From Rhizobacter sp. (lineage in GTDB: Bacteria > Pseudomonadota > Gammaproteobacteria > Burkholderiales > Burkholderiaceae_C): a stretch of DNA of 32,707 nucleotides. The stretch spans positions 1 through 32,707 of the forward strand of contig JANXZA010000219.1 of NCBI GenBank assembly GCA_025355745.1, written 5' to 3'. Within the stretch, counting starts at the first letter, position 1, and the number at the start of each line of letters is the position of its first letter. A program made the translations under genes and the position numbers. Of this stretch, positions 15,589-23,495 are shown piece after piece. The notes beneath the pieces were generated by a model. It was not told the DNA's origin and did not search any database. It saw only the letters and a program-made list of their open reading frames with translations.

Positions 15589-16359
15589 TCAAAGCGTTGC
15601 GGTCAGGCCGCCATCGACATACAGGATGTGGCCATTGACGAAGCGCGAGGCATCGCTGGCGAGGAACACGGCGGCCCCGGCCAGATCTTCGACATCGCCC
15701 CAGCGCCGGTTCGGCGTGCGGCCGACGAGCCAGCTCGAGAAGGCCGCATCGGCAACGAGTTTTTCGGTCAGCTCGGTCTTGAAGTAGCCCGGCCCGAGGC
15801 CGTTCACATTGATGCCGTGCGGGCCGAGGTCGATCGCCATGCCCTTGGTCAGCATCTTCACCGCGCCCTTGCTGGCGGTGTAGGGCGCGGTGCCGGGCCT
15901 GCCGAGTTCGCTCATTACCGAGCAGACGTTGATGATGCGGCCGCAGCGGCGCGCGATCATGTGGCGCGCCACCGCCTGGCCGACATGGAAGACGCTGTCG
16001 ACGTTGGTGCGCATCAGCTCGTGCCAATCGGCCACGGCCACGTCCTGAAACGTGGCGCGGCGCTGCATGCCGGCGTTGTTGACGAGGATGTCGATGGCGC
16101 CGATCTGCGCTTCGATTTCGGCCACGGCCACGTCGACGGCGGCGCGGTCTGTCACATCGAACAGCCTGCTGTGAACGCTCAAGCCTTCGCCCGCCAGCTC
16201 GGCCGCGGCGCGCGCCAGCCGCGTTGCATCGCGCCCGTTCAGCACCACGGCCGCACCGGCTTGCGCCAGGCCGCGCGCGAGCGCCAGGCCGATGCCGGTG
16301 GACGAGCCGGTGACGAGGGCGAGGCGGCCGTCAAGGCGAAAGGTCTGGGCGTTGATCAT
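15589..16359 (-). CDS. idnO: Gluconate 5-dehydrogenase-like SDR (IdnO type)
   Basis: This 256-residue classical SDR has TGSSTGIG at 17-24, NNAG at 94-97, Ser147, and Tyr160/Lys164 (YTASK). The C-terminal segment RRWGDVEDLAGAAVFLASDAS followed by FVNGHILYVDGG is characteristic of the gluconate 5-dehydrogenase / 2-deoxygluconate 3-dehydrogenase group. IdnO interconverts 5-ketogluconate and gluconate with NAD(P)H. The start codon overlaps the gluconokinase stop (ATGA), coupling the two, and gluconokinase as a neighbour fits the product gluconate. Other sugar-acid 3- or 5-dehydrogenases of the same subfamily remain possible. Confidence 0.83.
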   Translation of the reverse strand: MINAQTFRLDGRLALVTGSSTGIGLALARGLAQAGAAVVLNGRDATRLARAAAELAGEGLSVHSRLFDVTDRAAVDVAVAEIEAQIGAIDILVNNAGMQRRATFQDVAVADWHELMRTNVDSVFHVGQAVARHMIARRCGRIINVCSVMSELGRPGTAPYTASKGAVKMLTKGMAIDLGPHGINVNGLGPGYFKTELTEKLVADAAFSSWLVGRTPNRRWGDVEDLAGAAVFLASDASRFVNGHILYVDGGLTATL

Positions 16360-16919
16360 GGTCGGGTGGGTGCAGCGGGGTGGGTTGACGTGAACGCAGC
16401 GGGCGTCGGCAGGCCGAGCCAGGCGGCGGCCTGCGCGGCGATCTGGTCGAGCGCCAGGCTGGCGTCGAGCGTGATGGCGCGTTCGTCGTCAACCGGCGCT
16501 TCCAGCGTTTCGAGCTGGCTCGCCAGCAGCGAGGCCGGCATGTAGTGGCCGGTGCGCGCGGCCAGCCGTTGCCCGAGCAAGGCCGGGCTGCCGTGCAGGT
16601 TCACGAAGGCCAAGCCGGCCGACGCGCTGCGCAGCACGTCGCGGTAGCTGCGCTTCAGCGCCGAGCACGAGACGACCAACGGCGCGTTCGTGTCATGAGC
16701 CGTCTTCAGGTGCTGCGCCAGGGCTTGCAGCCAGGCGTGCCGATCGTCGTCGGTCAACGCCACGCCGGCTGCCATGCGCGCCACATTGCGCGCCGGGTGC
16801 AGGGTGTCGCCTTCGAGGAACTCGCAGCGCAGCCGCTGCGCCAGCAGGGCGCCGACCGTGCTCTTGCCGCAGCCGCTGACCCCCATCACGACGACCCGAG
16901 GTGCTGCCGGTGCAGGCAT
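16356..16919 (-). CDS. gntK: Gluconokinase (GntK/IdnK type)
   Basis: This 187-residue P-loop kinase has the Walker A segment GVSGCGKS close to the N-terminus, the family motifs FLEGDTLHPARNVARMAAGVALTDDDR and SCSALKRSYRDVLR, and ARTGHYMPASLLASQLETLE, all diagnostic for thermoresistant-type gluconokinase. It phosphorylates D-gluconate to 6-phosphogluconate for the Entner-Doudoroff or pentose-phosphate route. The ATG at 16919 is preferred by family length; another ATG at 16958 adds 13 residues and neither has a good ribosome site. It overlaps idnO by ATGA and follows the hydroxyacid reductase gene by about 80 bases. Confidence 0.93.
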   Translation of the reverse strand: MPAPAAPRVVVMGVSGCGKSTVGALLAQRLRCEFLEGDTLHPARNVARMAAGVALTDDDRHAWLQALAQHLKTAHDTNAPLVVSCSALKRSYRDVLRSASAGLAFVNLHGSPALLGQRLAARTGHYMPASLLASQLETLEAPVDDERAITLDASLALDQIAAQAAAWLGLPTPAAFTSTHPAAPTRP

Positions 16920-17000
16920 GTCAGCCGAGCCGCTGGCCACTGGCGGTGGCGAAGCCATGCGCCTTGCAGCGCCGAAGGGAAGGTGCCACTCCCGACCCGA

Positions 17001-17978
17001 TCACTGGCATTCCGGCACCGGCGTGTGCAGCGGCTGGCCGCTGAGTTGCGCGTTCAGGTTGGCGAACGCCAGGTCGGCCATCGCCCGTCGGGTCTGTGCG
17101 GTGGCGCTGCCGATGTGCGGCGCGAGCACCACGTTGTCCATCTCGCGCAGCGCCTGCGGCACGTTCGGCTCGTCCTCGAACACATCGAGCGCGGCGCCGG
17201 CGATGGTGCCGGCGCGCAGGGCGTCGATCAGCGCCGCTTCGTCGATCACCGAGCCGCGTGCGACGTTGATCACGCAGCCCTGCGGGCCGAGCGCCTTCAG
17301 CACCGCCGCGTCGATCAACTTGCGCGTGCCGGCGCCGCCCGGGGTGATGACGACGAGGAAGTCGCTCTCGGCGGCGAGCGCGGCGGCGCTCGGCAGGTAG
17401 CGGTGCGCCACGCCAGCCCTTGCACTGCGCGCGGTGTAGGCGATGGCCATGCCGAAGGCGCTGGCGCGCTGTGCGATGGCCTGGCCGATGCGCCCCATGC
17501 CGACGATGCCCAGGCGCGCGCCCGAGACCTTGCGGCCCAGCGGCAGCGGCCCGGTCGGCCATTGGCCGGCGCGGATGAAGCGGTCAGCGCGCACGATCTG
17601 GCGCGCCCAGGCGAGCATCAGCGCAATCGCCAGGTCGGCCACGTCGTCGTTCAACACGCCGGGCGTGTGCGTGACGACGACGCCGCGCGCCTTCGCCGCC
17701 GCAACGTCGATGCCGTCATAGCCGACGCCCATCACCGAGATGATTTCGAGCGCGGGCAGGCGGTCCATCAACTCGGCGCCGACCTTTGATTCGCCGCTGG
17801 CGGCGATGGCGCGGATGTGCGGCGCGACCTTCGCGAACGCGGCCGGATCGGTTTCGTGCAGGCGCTGGTGCAAGGTGCAGGCGGCCTTCAGAGGCTCGGT
17901 CAGGAAGGGTGGCAGATTGGCCACTGACAGGACGTCGGGCTTGGGCATGGTCATGGGCTCGAGCTTGAGCTCGGGCAT
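17001..17978 (-). CDS. D-2-hydroxyacid dehydrogenase, probable 2-ketogluconate/hydroxypyruvate reductase (GhrB-like)
   Basis: This 325-residue D-isomer 2-hydroxyacid dehydrogenase has a Rossmann motif GMGRIG at 160-165 and the catalytic triad Arg241, Glu270 and His288 (APHIGSAT). The VGYDGIDVAAAKARGVVVTHTPGVL segment is typical of the GhrB/glyoxylate reductase branch, which reduces 2-ketogluconate, hydroxypyruvate or glyoxylate with NADPH. Its neighbours (gluconokinase, idnO, sugar-acid dehydratase) favour 2-ketogluconate to gluconate. Starts at 17978, 17954 and 17948 are all possible. The frame reaches an ATG at 18074, but that codon lies inside the divergent promoter and the added residues are not conserved. 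Confidence 0.85.
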   Translation of the reverse strand: MPELKLEPMTMPKPDVLSVANLPPFLTEPLKAACTLHQRLHETDPAAFAKVAPHIRAIAASGESKVGAELMDRLPALEIISVMGVGYDGIDVAAAKARGVVVTHTPGVLNDDVADLAIALMLAWARQIVRADRFIRAGQWPTGPLPLGRKVSGARLGIVGMGRIGQAIAQRASAFGMAIAYTARSARAGVAHRYLPSAAALAAESDFLVVITPGGAGTRKLIDAAVLKALGPQGCVINVARGSVIDEAALIDALRAGTIAGAALDVFEDEPNVPQALREMDNVVLAPHIGSATAQTRRAMADLAFANLNAQLSGQPLHTPVPECQ

Positions 17979-18050
17979 GGCGGTGGCAAGAGGCAAGATG
18001 GGCTCCCGGGGTGTTCGGCGCTTTGCGGGTCGGCAACCGACGGTTCGCGC

Positions 18051-18080
18051 TTGGCGATTCAATCGTCCTACCATAATATG
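18051..18080 (+). promoter_or_regulatory. Divergent promoter with central palindrome between reductase and dehydratase genes
   Basis: On the plus strand TTGGCG (18051-18056) precedes TAATAT (18074-18079) by 17 bases. On the minus strand TATTAT (18073-18078) is a near-consensus -10 box for the reductase side. Both -10 boxes share the palindrome CATA-A-TATG (18072-18080). A protein bound there would switch both transcription units at once; the GntR regulator at 14306-15058 is the obvious candidate. Confidence 0.45.
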
Positions 18081-18119
18081 TCTGGACCGCCTTTAACGAC
18101 ACCGGGAAACCGAGCAGCC

Positions 18120-19865
18120 ATGAGCCAAGACAACCCCAAGCCCCGCAAGAAACCCTCGGAACTGCGCAGCCAGCAATGGTTCGGCCGGCAGGACCGCGAC
18201 GGCTTCGCCTACCGCAGCTGGGTCAAGGGCAAGGGCATCCCGGATGACCAGTTCGATGGCCGGCCGGTGATCGGCATTTGCAACACCTTCAGCGAACTCA
18301 CGCCCTGCAACTCGCACTTCCGCACCCTGGCCGAGCAGGTCAAGATCGGCGTCTACGAAGCCGGCGGCTTTCCGCTCGAATTCCCTGTTATGTCGCTCGG
18401 CGAGACCTTGCTGCGGCCGACCGCGATGCTCTACCGCAATCTCGCGAGCATGGACGTGGAAGAGAGCATCCGCGGCAATCCGATCGACGGTGTCGTGCTG
18501 CTGATGGGTTGCGACAAGACCACGCCGTCGCTGGTGATGGGCGCGGCGAGTGCCGACCTGCCGACCATCGGGGTTAGCGGCGGGCCGATGCTGAACGGCA
18601 AGTGGCGCGGCCAGGATCTCGGCTCCGGCACCGGCATGTGGAGCATGAGCGAGCAGGTGCGCGCCGGCACGCTCAAACTCGCGGACTTCTTCGACGCCGA
18701 GAGCTGCATGCACCGCAGCCACGGCCACTGCATGACGATGGGCACGGCCAGCACGATGGCCTGCATGGTCGAGGCGCTCGGCCTCGGCCTGCCCGGCAAC
18801 GCGGCCTACCCGGCCGTCGATGGCCGGCGCAACGTGCTGGCGCGCAACGCCGGGCGGCGCATCGTCGAGATGGTGCACATCGACCAGAAGCTCTCGACCG
18901 TGCTGACGCGCGAGGCATTCGAAAACGCTGTTCTGACGCTGGCTGCGATCGGCGGCTCGACCAACGCGGTGATTCATCTGGTGGCGATGGCGCGGCGCAT
19001 CGGCGTCGAGTTGTCGATCGACGATTTCGATCGCCTCGCCAGCGACCTGCCGTGCCTGCTGAATCTGCAGCCGTCGGGCCAGTACCTGATGGAAGACTTC
19101 TGCTATGCCGGCGGCCTGCCAGTGGTGATGAAGGAGATCGCGGCCCACTTGCACCTGGGCGCGGTGGGCGCGAACGGCCGCAGCATGGGCGAGAACATCG
19201 CCGAGGCGCAGAACTACAACGCCGAGGTGATCAAGCCGCTCGCCGCGCCGTTCAAGGCACGCGCCGGCATCGCCGTGCTGCGCGGCAACCTGGCGCCGCG
19301 CGGCGCCGTCATCAAGCCGAGCGCGGCCACGCCGGCGCTGCTGGTGCACACCGGCCGCGCGGTGGTGTTCGAGGACATCGAAGACTTCCACGCCCGCATC
19401 GACGACGAGGCGCTCGACATCGACGAGCACTGCGTGATGGTGCTGAAGAACTGCGGCCCGAAGGGCTACCCCGGCATGGCCGAGGTCGGCAACATGCCGC
19501 TGCCGCCAAAGGTGCTGCGCAAAGGCATCACCGACATGGTGCGCATCAGCGACGGCCGCATGAGCGGCACCGCCTACGGCACCGTGGTGCTGCACACGGC
19601 CCCGGAGGCAGCGGCCGGCGGCCCGCTGGCGGTGGTGAGGAACGGCGACCTGATCGAGCTGAACGTTCCCGAGCGGCGCCTGCACCTGCACATCAGCGAC
19701 GCCGAACTGGCGCAGCGTCTTTCAGAGTGGAAGCCGCCCGCGCCGGCCTTGGCGAGCGGCTACTGGAAGCTGTATGTCGACACGGTGCTGCAGGCCGACG
19801 AAGGGGTGGACCTGGACTTCCTGGTCGGCCGTCGCGGGGCGTTTGTGCCGAGGGATAACCATTGA
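18120..19865 (+). CDS. IlvD/Edd-family sugar-acid dehydratase (L-arabinonate / D-gluconate type)
   Basis: This 581-residue iron-sulfur dehydratase would remove water from an aldonate to give a 2-keto-3-deoxy acid. Likely cluster ligands are Cys63 (TPCNSH), Cys131 (GCDKTTPS, with Lys133 in the position that is carbamoylated in relatives) and Cys204 (HCMTMGTAST). The RPVIGICNTFSELTPCN start region, the MVRISDGRMSGTAYG segment and the C-terminal GVDLDFLVGRRG place it in the L-arabinonate/D-xylonate/gluconate branch rather than the dihydroxy-acid dehydratase branch. It is divergent from the ketogluconate genes and shares their promoter region. Gluconate is the substrate best suited to the context, L-arabinonate the one best suited to the sequence pattern. 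Confidence 0.88.
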   Translation: MSQDNPKPRKKPSELRSQQWFGRQDRDGFAYRSWVKGKGIPDDQFDGRPVIGICNTFSELTPCNSHFRTLAEQVKIGVYEAGGFPLEFPVMSLGETLLRPTAMLYRNLASMDVEESIRGNPIDGVVLLMGCDKTTPSLVMGAASADLPTIGVSGGPMLNGKWRGQDLGSGTGMWSMSEQVRAGTLKLADFFDAESCMHRSHGHCMTMGTASTMACMVEALGLGLPGNAAYPAVDGRRNVLARNAGRRIVEMVHIDQKLSTVLTREAFENAVLTLAAIGGSTNAVIHLVAMARRIGVELSIDDFDRLASDLPCLLNLQPSGQYLMEDFCYAGGLPVVMKEIAAHLHLGAVGANGRSMGENIAEAQNYNAEVIKPLAAPFKARAGIAVLRGNLAPRGAVIKPSAATPALLVHTGRAVVFEDIEDFHARIDDEALDIDEHCVMVLKNCGPKGYPGMAEVGNMPLPPKVLRKGITDMVRISDGRMSGTAYGTVVLHTAPEAAAGGPLAVVRNGDLIELNVPERRLHLHISDAELAQRLSEWKPPAPALASGYWKLYVDTVLQADEGVDLDFLVGRRGAFVPRDNH

Positions 19866-19966
19866 GTTGAGCGGCAGGTCGGCTTTCCTTTGCAGTGCGC
19901 GTTCCGGCTCGCAGGCCGGAACCGCTGCGCGGGCTCGCGGCATGCTGCTCGAAAGCGCCGCTTCGC

Positions 19967-19996
19967 CCCCAACCCTCTCCCGTTCGCGGGTTGGGG
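19967..19996. terminator. Hairpin between convergent dehydratase and receptor genes
   Basis: CCCCAACCC (19967-19975) and GGGTTGGGG (19988-19996) are perfect complements with a 12-base loop, followed by TGAGGG. It lies between two convergent genes and may serve both as a bidirectional terminator, although neither side has a clear U-tract. It belongs to the same GGG-GAGAGGG-like repeat type as 10143-10163. The rest of the 150-base gap shows nothing further. Confidence 0.5.
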
Positions 19997-20015
19997 TGAG
20001 GGCGGTGTTATCGCC

Positions 20016-22229
20016 TCAGAACCGCAACGTCGCCGACGCCCCCGCCAGCCAGGTCCGCCCCGGTGCCGGCTCGAAGAAGCGGCTGTTGCCTTCGTTGACG
20101 ATGACCGAGCCGGCATAGGTGCGCGCGAACAGGTTGTCGACGCGCAGCAGGCCGCTCAACTCCCACGGCCCGGCATTCAGCAAGTAGCCGACGTTCGCCG
20201 CCACGACGGCATGGCCGGCGGCGGCGTCGCTGTTCGCATCGTTGACATAGACCTTGCTCAGGGCCCGCATCTCGACCCCGCCGCGCCAGCCCGCCGGCGG
20301 GGCCCAGGCCAGGCCGGCGAACAGCGCCGAGCGGGCCACACCGGGAATGCGGTTGCCGGCCGGAACGACCACGTTGGCTGCAGCGCAGGGCGCGGCAACG
20401 CAAGTCTTGAAGTCGTCGCGGTAGGTCGCGTCCAGGGCGGTGTACGCAAGCTGTGCGCGCAGGTGGTCTGCAAAGCGCGCCGACCAGCCCAGCTCCAGGC
20501 CGAGCCGACGCGTCGCACCGGCGTTCTGGAAGGTGGCGCGGCCGCCGGTGTTGGTCTGGGTCACGATCTCCTGGTCGGTGCCGGTCTGGAACACCGCCAG
20601 GTTGACTTCGCCCAGCGCCGCGAGCCGCGTTTTCACACCCAGTTCGACGCTGGTGCTGCGCGCCGCCCGCAGGCCGAAGTTCAGCCCGGTGGCGCCGCTG
20701 GCGCGGTAGGCCAGCTCGTTCAGGGTCGGCGTCTCGAAGCCGCGCCCGGCGGTGGCGTACACATGCAGCTCATTGCTGAGCGCATACATCACGCCGAGCA
20801 CCGGCAAGGTGGCGCTGTAGTCGGCGCTGCCGCTGTCGTCGGGGTTGGCGCCGACGATGTAGGCGTCGCTCGATTTGAAGCGCACGCTGCTGTGCCGTAC
20901 GCCGGCGTTGAGCGTCCATTGCGGCGTGAGCTGCCAGCTGGCCTGCACGTAGGGGTCGGTGCTGCTCACGCTGTTGCGCTCGTCGCGGCGCAACGCGCCT
21001 TGCACGCCGAGCGTCGCGCCGATGAAGTTGCGGTAGCCCTGGCGCAGCTCGTCCAGAGTGTCGTAGGCCAGGCCGGCGACCACTGTCAGCGGCGCGTCGA
21101 GCGGCCGCGCCTTGAAGCTCCAGCGCAGGTCGGCGCCCTGGTAGTCGCGGCCCAGCACGATCACGCCGCCGGGGTGCAACGGGCTCGCCTGCGTGGCCAC
21201 CGGGATGGCCTGGAACTGCGTGGTGTCGCGGTGCCCGAGGTAGGTCATCAGCTGCAATGTGTTCGCGGCGTCGATGCGTCGCTCATACGTCACGCCGGCT
21301 TGGGTCTGGCCGACCGTCTTGCGGGTGTCGAAGGTCAGCGCCGACGGGTCGACCCCGCGCGGGTTCGCGTCGAACTGGGCGCGCGACAGGCCGAGCGGGT
21401 CTTGCGCCGTCGGCAGCCGCACGTTGTTGGCGACGAAGCTGAGCGTGCTCTGCGCATCCGGCCGCAAGGTCAGCTTGGCGTTCGCCAGCGTGCGCTCGGT
21501 GGCGCTGTGGTCGCGGTAGCCATCGGTCGTGAAGCGGCTCACGCCGGCCACATAGCCGAGGTTGCCGACGGTGCCGCTGGCCTTGCTGCTCAGGCGCAAT
21601 GCGCCGTCGCTGCCGCCGGACGCGCCGAAGCTCAAGGTCGGCGTTCCGGCCGCCTCTTCGGTGAAGACCTGGATCACCCCGCCGGCCGAGTTGCCGTAGA
21701 GCGCCGAGAACGGCCCGCGCAGCACTTCGATGCGGCCGACCGAGCCGAGCTCGACGTTGGTGATCTGGCCCTGGCCATCGGGCAGCGTGGCGGGGATGCC
21801 GTCGACGTACAGGCGCACGCCGCGGATGCCGAAGGTCGAGCGTGCGCCGAAGCCGCGCACCGAGATCTGCACGTCCTGCGCGTAGTTCTGCCGGTCGCGC
21901 GCCAGCAGGCCGGGCACGCCGCCCAGGCTTTCGGAGATGTTGACCTGAGCGCGGCCATCGCGCGCTTCGTCGCCGCCGATGCGGTCGATGGAGGCGGGGA
22001 TGTCGAACGGCAAGGCCTCGGTGCGGGTTGCGGTGACGACCACCGGCGTGAGCTTGGTGCTCGGTGCGCCGCGTTCGGCCTCGGCCGGGGCCGGGGCCGG
22101 CTGCGCCAGCGCGGTGGCGGGCGCTGCGGCCCAGCAGATCATCTGGATCAGCGCGGCGAGGCTGCGGGCCTGGTGGCGCGTGCGGCCAAGGGCTGGCGCT
22201 CCGTTGCGAGGTTCGGGCTTGACGGGCAT
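20016..22229 (-). CDS. TonB-dependent outer-membrane receptor
   Basis: This 737-residue receptor has a signal peptide (hydrophobic LAALIQMICWAAAPATALA), a TonB-box-like TPVVVTATRTE, and an N-terminal plug with VQISVRGFGARSTFGIRGVR, RLYVDGIP and RIEVLRGPFSALYGNSAGGVI. A 22-strand barrel follows, ending in a C-terminal phenylalanine as needed for BAM insertion. It would import a scarce ligand such as an iron chelate, copper complex or cobalamin, powered by TonB. The start is set by a GGAG at 22239-22242: it abuts the ATG at 22238 with no spacing but stands nine bases before the in-frame ATG at 22229, which is therefore preferred. No riboswitch or Fur-like box is evident. The ligand is unknown, as no siderophore or cofactor genes lie nearby. 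Confidence 0.93.
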   Translation of the reverse strand: MPVKPEPRNGAPALGRTRHQARSLAALIQMICWAAAPATALAQPAPAPAEAERGAPSTKLTPVVVTATRTEALPFDIPASIDRIGGDEARDGRAQVNISESLGGVPGLLARDRQNYAQDVQISVRGFGARSTFGIRGVRLYVDGIPATLPDGQGQITNVELGSVGRIEVLRGPFSALYGNSAGGVIQVFTEEAAGTPTLSFGASGGSDGALRLSSKASGTVGNLGYVAGVSRFTTDGYRDHSATERTLANAKLTLRPDAQSTLSFVANNVRLPTAQDPLGLSRAQFDANPRGVDPSALTFDTRKTVGQTQAGVTYERRIDAANTLQLMTYLGHRDTTQFQAIPVATQASPLHPGGVIVLGRDYQGADLRWSFKARPLDAPLTVVAGLAYDTLDELRQGYRNFIGATLGVQGALRRDERNSVSSTDPYVQASWQLTPQWTLNAGVRHSSVRFKSSDAYIVGANPDDSGSADYSATLPVLGVMYALSNELHVYATAGRGFETPTLNELAYRASGATGLNFGLRAARSTSVELGVKTRLAALGEVNLAVFQTGTDQEIVTQTNTGGRATFQNAGATRRLGLELGWSARFADHLRAQLAYTALDATYRDDFKTCVAAPCAAANVVVPAGNRIPGVARSALFAGLAWAPPAGWRGGVEMRALSKVYVNDANSDAAAGHAVVAANVGYLLNAGPWELSGLLRVDNLFARTYAGSVIVNEGNSRFFEPAPGRTWLAGASATLRF

Positions 22230-22259
22230 CTCATTCATCTCCGGGTTGGTCGGTTCTGG

Positions 22260-22275
22260 CCCCGTCTTCGCGGGG
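22260..22275. other. Short GC hairpin upstream of the receptor gene
   Basis: CCCCG (22260-22264) and CGGGG (22271-22275) pair around a 6-base loop. It lies between the end of the TIR gene remnant and the receptor ribosome site, and could end the upstream message. No U-tract is seen. The rest of the 130-base gap holds no clear promoter. Confidence 0.3.
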
Positions 22276-22359
22276 TCGGGTGGCTAGCGGCGCAGGCAGC
22301 GCGCCACCGCGCATTGTGTCGGCTGGCTGTGTCATTCCGCCAACGCGGCCGGTGCCAGC

Positions 22360-22746
22360 TCAAGACGGCGATGAAGCGGACGCTCCCGAGGCCGTCTTCG
22401 CCGATGCCGACGCCGGCGGGCTGCGCCGGGCCACGAACTCGAACGGCACGTGCACCGTGCTGCCGCCCTCGGTCTGCATGACGAAACGCAACTCCTCGCC
22501 GACCCACCGGCCGCAGTAGCGGTGGACGGTGTCGGCCGCCGTACCGGTGCCTGAGCCGATCTCCGCGCTGCGGGTCAGCAAGTGCAGGCCGGCCGCATCG
22601 GTGTTGCCTTCAAGGACGCCGCGCGCCACGCCGAGGAACGAAGCGCTGCCGTGCAGCTCGGCCGCCTCGCCATTGAAGCTGAAACGCTCCTGGTAACGGG
22701 CGTTCGGCCAGTCGAAATTGCTTTCGGCCTGGCCCGCGCCGTTCAC
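22360..22746 (-). pseudogene. Displaced C-terminal part of the TIR membrane protein
   Basis: This 128-codon frame can begin at a GTG at 22746, and its frame is open back to a TGA near 22790. It encodes ADVNGAGQ, FDWPNARYQERFSFNGEAAELHGSASFLGVARGVLEG and a later ELRFVMQTEG strand, a beta-rich domain that normally follows the membrane anchor in TIR-transmembrane proteins of this type. Relative to the TIR frame it is shifted by one base, so the join would need one base removed or two added between about 22747 and 22790. It has no ribosome site of its own. Either the gene is broken, or the shift is a sequencing error or a translational frameshift. Confidence 0.6.
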
Positions 22747-23479
22747 ATCGGCGCGGGCTTGGCCGGGCGCTGCGTGGCTGCCACAGCATGATCAGCGCAA
22801 CGATCACTGCGGCGAATATCGACACCGCCATCGCTACCGCCATTGACACCGCAACCGCCCGCCGCGGAGTGCCCGGCGGCGCGGTCGTTGAACCGGGCGA
22901 TGAGGGCAGCAGCGCTGCGGTTGATGCCGGCATCGGCGCCGGCTCGCCGAGCGCGTCGCGCACGGCCGCCACCAGCCGCTCGATGTCGGCTGCGAAGCGC
23001 GAGTAGTCGATCCCGAGCGCGTTGCGCCGTGCCAGCGCGCGCAGCTCGTCGGGCAGCTGCGCCTCGGTGGGTATGGTCGCGCCGTCGATCAACAGCGGGA
23101 TCACGCCCAAGCCGGCGGCCAGTGCCGCAGCGACTTCGAGCCGAACGAAGTCGCCGGCGTCGTTGATGCGCGGCGCGGCGCCCGCGCGCTCGCCCTGCCA
23201 GCGCTTGCCCATCACCACCAGCAGCACGCGCGAGGCGCCGACGGCCTGGCGGATTGCGTCGTCGAAGGCCTGGCCGGCGCCGATGTCGTCAATGTCCATG
23301 AACACGCGCTCGGCGCCGAAGTGGCGCGCCAGTTCGTCGCAAACGGCGCGGGCATATCCGGCGGCATCGTCGCGGCGATAGCTGATGAAGATCTGCGGAG
23401 CTTGCGTGGGAGGTTGCGGGGTTGCGGGGTCGCGCGTCAGGCCCAGTGGCCGCCGATGTTGCCACGGCCGCGGCCGCAA
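22610..23479 (-). CDS. TIR-domain protein with membrane anchor, frameshifted at its C-terminal end
   Basis: The TIR domain covers about residues 28-165: QIFISYRRDDAAGYA, VFMDIDDIGAGQ, ASRVLLVVMGKRW, then DFVRLEVAAAL, whose Glu115 aligns with the catalytic glutamate of NAD-cleaving TIR proteins. A Pro/Ser/Thr linker and one membrane helix (about 209-233) follow. After residue 233 the frame turns into arginine-rich sequence with no likeness to the family, while the expected beta-rich domain continues one base over (22360-22746). The start is uncertain; a TTG at 23479, just after the upstream stop, is the best placed. It follows a 2H phosphoesterase gene on the same strand. NADase activity is inferred, not shown. 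Confidence 0.75.
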   Translation of the reverse strand: MRPRPWQHRRPLGLTRDPATPQPPTQAPQIFISYRRDDAAGYARAVCDELARHFGAERVFMDIDDIGAGQAFDDAIRQAVGASRVLLVVMGKRWQGERAGAAPRINDAGDFVRLEVAAALAAGLGVIPLLIDGATIPTEAQLPDELRALARRNALGIDYSRFAADIERLVAAVRDALGEPAPMPASTAALLPSSPGSTTAPPGTPRRAVAVSMAVAMAVSIFAAVIVALIMLWQPRSARPSPRRCERRGPGRKQFRLAERPLPGAFQLQWRGGRAARQRFVPRRGARRP

Positions 23480-23495
23480 GTCAGTGGTGCGCTTC

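Noticed and set aside
17979-18074. Upstream ATG at 18074 as start of the hydroxyacid reductase
   Set aside because: The codon lies within the divergent promoter, and the 32 extra residues do not resemble the family N-terminus.
18093-19691. 532-codon minus-strand open frame opposite the dehydratase
   Set aside because: It is antisense to a well-supported IlvD/Edd-family gene and has low-complexity His/Arg/Ala composition without motifs.
19890-22481. 863-codon plus-strand open frame opposite the TonB-dependent receptor
   Set aside because: It is the antisense shadow of a clear receptor gene; its product is an Arg/Ala/Gly/His-rich sequence with no recognisable domain, as expected in very high-GC DNA.
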